A DNA stretch of 50,382 bases from Phycicoccus sp. Lineage in GTDB: Bacteria > Actinomycetota > Actinomycetes > Actinomycetales > Dermatophilaceae. The notes under the pieces were generated by a model. That model did no database searches, had not been told where the DNA came from, and saw nothing but the letters and a program-made list of their open reading frames with translations. Of the stretch, positions 49,393 through 50,382 are shown one piece after another; position 1 is the stretch's first letter, and every line of letters starts with the position of its first letter. The stretch spans positions 1 to 50,382 of the forward strand of contig JAGOME010000028.1 of NCBI GenBank assembly GCA_017993715.1, read 5' to 3'. Both the position numbers and the translations under genes were made by a program.

Positions 49393-50382
49393 TTAGGTCG
49401 TCGGTCGCAGCCGGGCGATGAACTCAACGCGGGTGCCGTGCGGTTCCCGGTTCTCCCACCGGATCCGCCCCCCGAGGTCCTGGACCAGGGACGTCACGAT
49501 CCGCGTGCCCAGCCCGGCAAGGCTGGGCCGGAAGCCTTGAGGCAGCCCCGCCCCGTCGTCGGTGATCGTCACGGTCAAGGTCGAGATGCCATCCAGGGCG
49601 ACCCCCCGCTGGGCATCAATGTCGATCCGCCCACCGCGATCACCGAGGCCGTGCTCCACGGCATTCTGGACCAACTCGGACATGATCATCGCCAGCGCGG
49701 TCGCGTCCTCGGCCCGGAGCAACCCGAAGGTGCCGGTGAGGGAGGAGTTGACCTGCTGGTCCGAGATGGCGACCTCGATGACCGCCTGCAGTCCTTGAAG
49801 GGCGATCTCGTCGAAGTTCACCGTCTCCTCGAAACCCTGGCTGAGGGTCTCATGAACCAGGGCGATGGTGCCGACCCGGCGGACTGCCTCGAGGAGAGCC
49901 TGCTGGGCGCCCGGCTCGGTGAGCCGACGGGCCTGCAGCCGCAGGAGCGCGGCGACGGTCTGCAGATTGTTCTTGACCCGATGGTGGATCTCGCGGATCG
50001 TCGCATCCTTGGTCAGCAGCTCCTGCTCCCTGCGCCGCAGCTCGGAGACGTCCCGTAGGAGGAGCAGCGCCCCGGTGCGTCGGCCTTCGTCGGTGAGCGG
50101 GATGGCGCGCACCGACACGCTGGCTGATCCGGTCGAGATCTCCGTGCGCCACGGGGCCCGCCCGGTGACCACAAGCGCAAGGCCCTCGTCGATAGCGAAA
50201 CCGGCGCCCTGCACCAGTCCCGTCACGACCTGGGCCAACACCGCGCCAATGAGATCCCCTCGGAAGCCGAGCCGGTGGATCGCGGAGGCCGCGTTGGGGC
50301 TCGCGACGATCACCCGCCCGCGGACGTCGAGCCGCACGACCCCATCGGCCCACCGCGGGGCCGCGCAGCGCACCCCCGGCGG
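49393..50382 (-). CDS. PdtaS-like sensor histidine kinase, C-terminal part (5' end outside window)
   Basis: About 330 C-terminal residues; the frame is open to the window edge. A PAS-type domain (VIVASPNAASAIHRLGFRGD to RDVSELRRREQELL) is followed by the HisKA_2 phosphoacceptor helix with the conserved His in IREIHHRVKNNLQTVAALLRLQARR, then an HWE/PdtaS-type ATPase domain with ELVQNAVEHG (N box), DDGAGLP and GLGTRIV (G boxes). Mycobacterium PdtaS has GAF, PAS and this same kinase part; the missing N-terminus here should hold the GAF domain. Its usual partner PdtaR is an ANTAR-type RNA-binding regulator not seen in the window. Confidence 0.9.
   Translation of the reverse strand, partial: PPGVRCAAPRWADGVVRLDVRGRVIVASPNAASAIHRLGFRGDLIGAVLAQVVTGLVQGAGFAIDEGLALVVTGRAPWRTEISTGSASVSVRAIPLTDEGRRTGALLLLRDVSELRRREQELLTKDATIREIHHRVKNNLQTVAALLRLQARRLTEPGAQQALLEAVRRVGTIALVHETLSQGFEETVNFDEIALQGLQAVIEVAISDQQVNSSLTGTFGLLRAEDATALAMIMSELVQNAVEHGLGDRGGRIDIDAQRGVALDGISTLTVTITDDGAGLPQGFRPSLAGLGTRIVTSLVQDLGGRIRWENREPHGTRVEFIARLRPTT

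Noticed and set aside
1-50382. tRNA or rRNA genes
   Set aside because: I found no convincing cloverleaf with a GGTTCGAATCC-type T-arm and no rRNA-like stretch; a proper covariance scan was not possible.

Overview
This 50.4 kb window is ordinary chromosome from a high-GC actinobacterium. Codon third positions are mostly G or C, Tat and lipoprotein signals are common, and many genes begin directly behind a TANNNT hexamer without a Shine-Dalgarno site. The accA3-type carboxylase, LpdA-like reductase, pnp-pmm, cdd-deoA-add and pdtaS-like genes recall the Mycobacterium gene neighbourhood, but codon use and the MoxR/DUF58/SpoIIM/RDD cluster fit Micrococcales (Intrasporangiaceae-like) better. The genus is an inference. 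I see no rRNA, tRNA, insertion sequence, prophage, CRISPR array or origin.

Layout. 1-1.6 kb: tail of an unknown gene and a NupC-type nucleoside transporter. 1.7-3.9 kb: aldo/keto reductase, fatty acid hydroxylase-family protein, two small membrane proteins. 4.0-7.3 kb: biotin carboxylase/carrier subunit, convergent with an LpdA-like flavoprotein. 7.5-11.5 kb: four-gene ABC importer. 11.8-15.1 kb: AraC regulator, beta-propeller lipoprotein, divergent NodB deacetylase. 15.2-19.9 kb: purine nucleoside phosphorylase, phosphohexo/pentomutase, CREST-like membrane hydrolase and two paralogous Tat-exported proteins. 19.9-23.3 kb: a 1138-residue protein that looks like a PPi-type PEP carboxykinase. 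23.4-28.9 kb: ThrE exporter, DeoC, an aldehyde dehydrogenase and a catalytically incomplete partner, uridine-kinase-like protein. 29.0-36.6 kb: membrane protein, DUF4129, DUF4350, MoxR, DUF58, SpoIIM and RDD genes. 36.6-40.7 kb: adenosine deaminase, thymidine phosphorylase, cytidine deaminase, M20 amidohydrolase. 40.7-50.4 kb: ABC exporter, mannose-1-phosphate guanylyltransferase, D,D-carboxypeptidase, YihY, 2'-5' RNA ligase, TrpS, low-molecular-weight phosphatase and a PdtaS-like kinase cut by the window edge.

Together the scattered genes make a nearly complete nucleoside catabolic route: import (NupC), deamination (Add, Cdd), phosphorolysis (PNP, DeoA), pentose 1-phosphate isomerisation (probably the PMM/PGM-like mutase, since no deoB is present), cleavage to acetaldehyde and glyceraldehyde 3-phosphate (DeoC), and oxidation of the aldehyde (ALDH).

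The strongest less-described items are the PPi-PEPCK candidate sharing a LacI/cre-like operator with a convergent Tat-exported protein, the pair of Tat paralogues, a leaderless nine-codon ORF coupled by ATGA to a membrane-protein operon, a probable CTG start in a CTGA overlap, a hairpin cluster at 34.5 kb, and a set of 16 leaderless promoters that can be aligned by eye.
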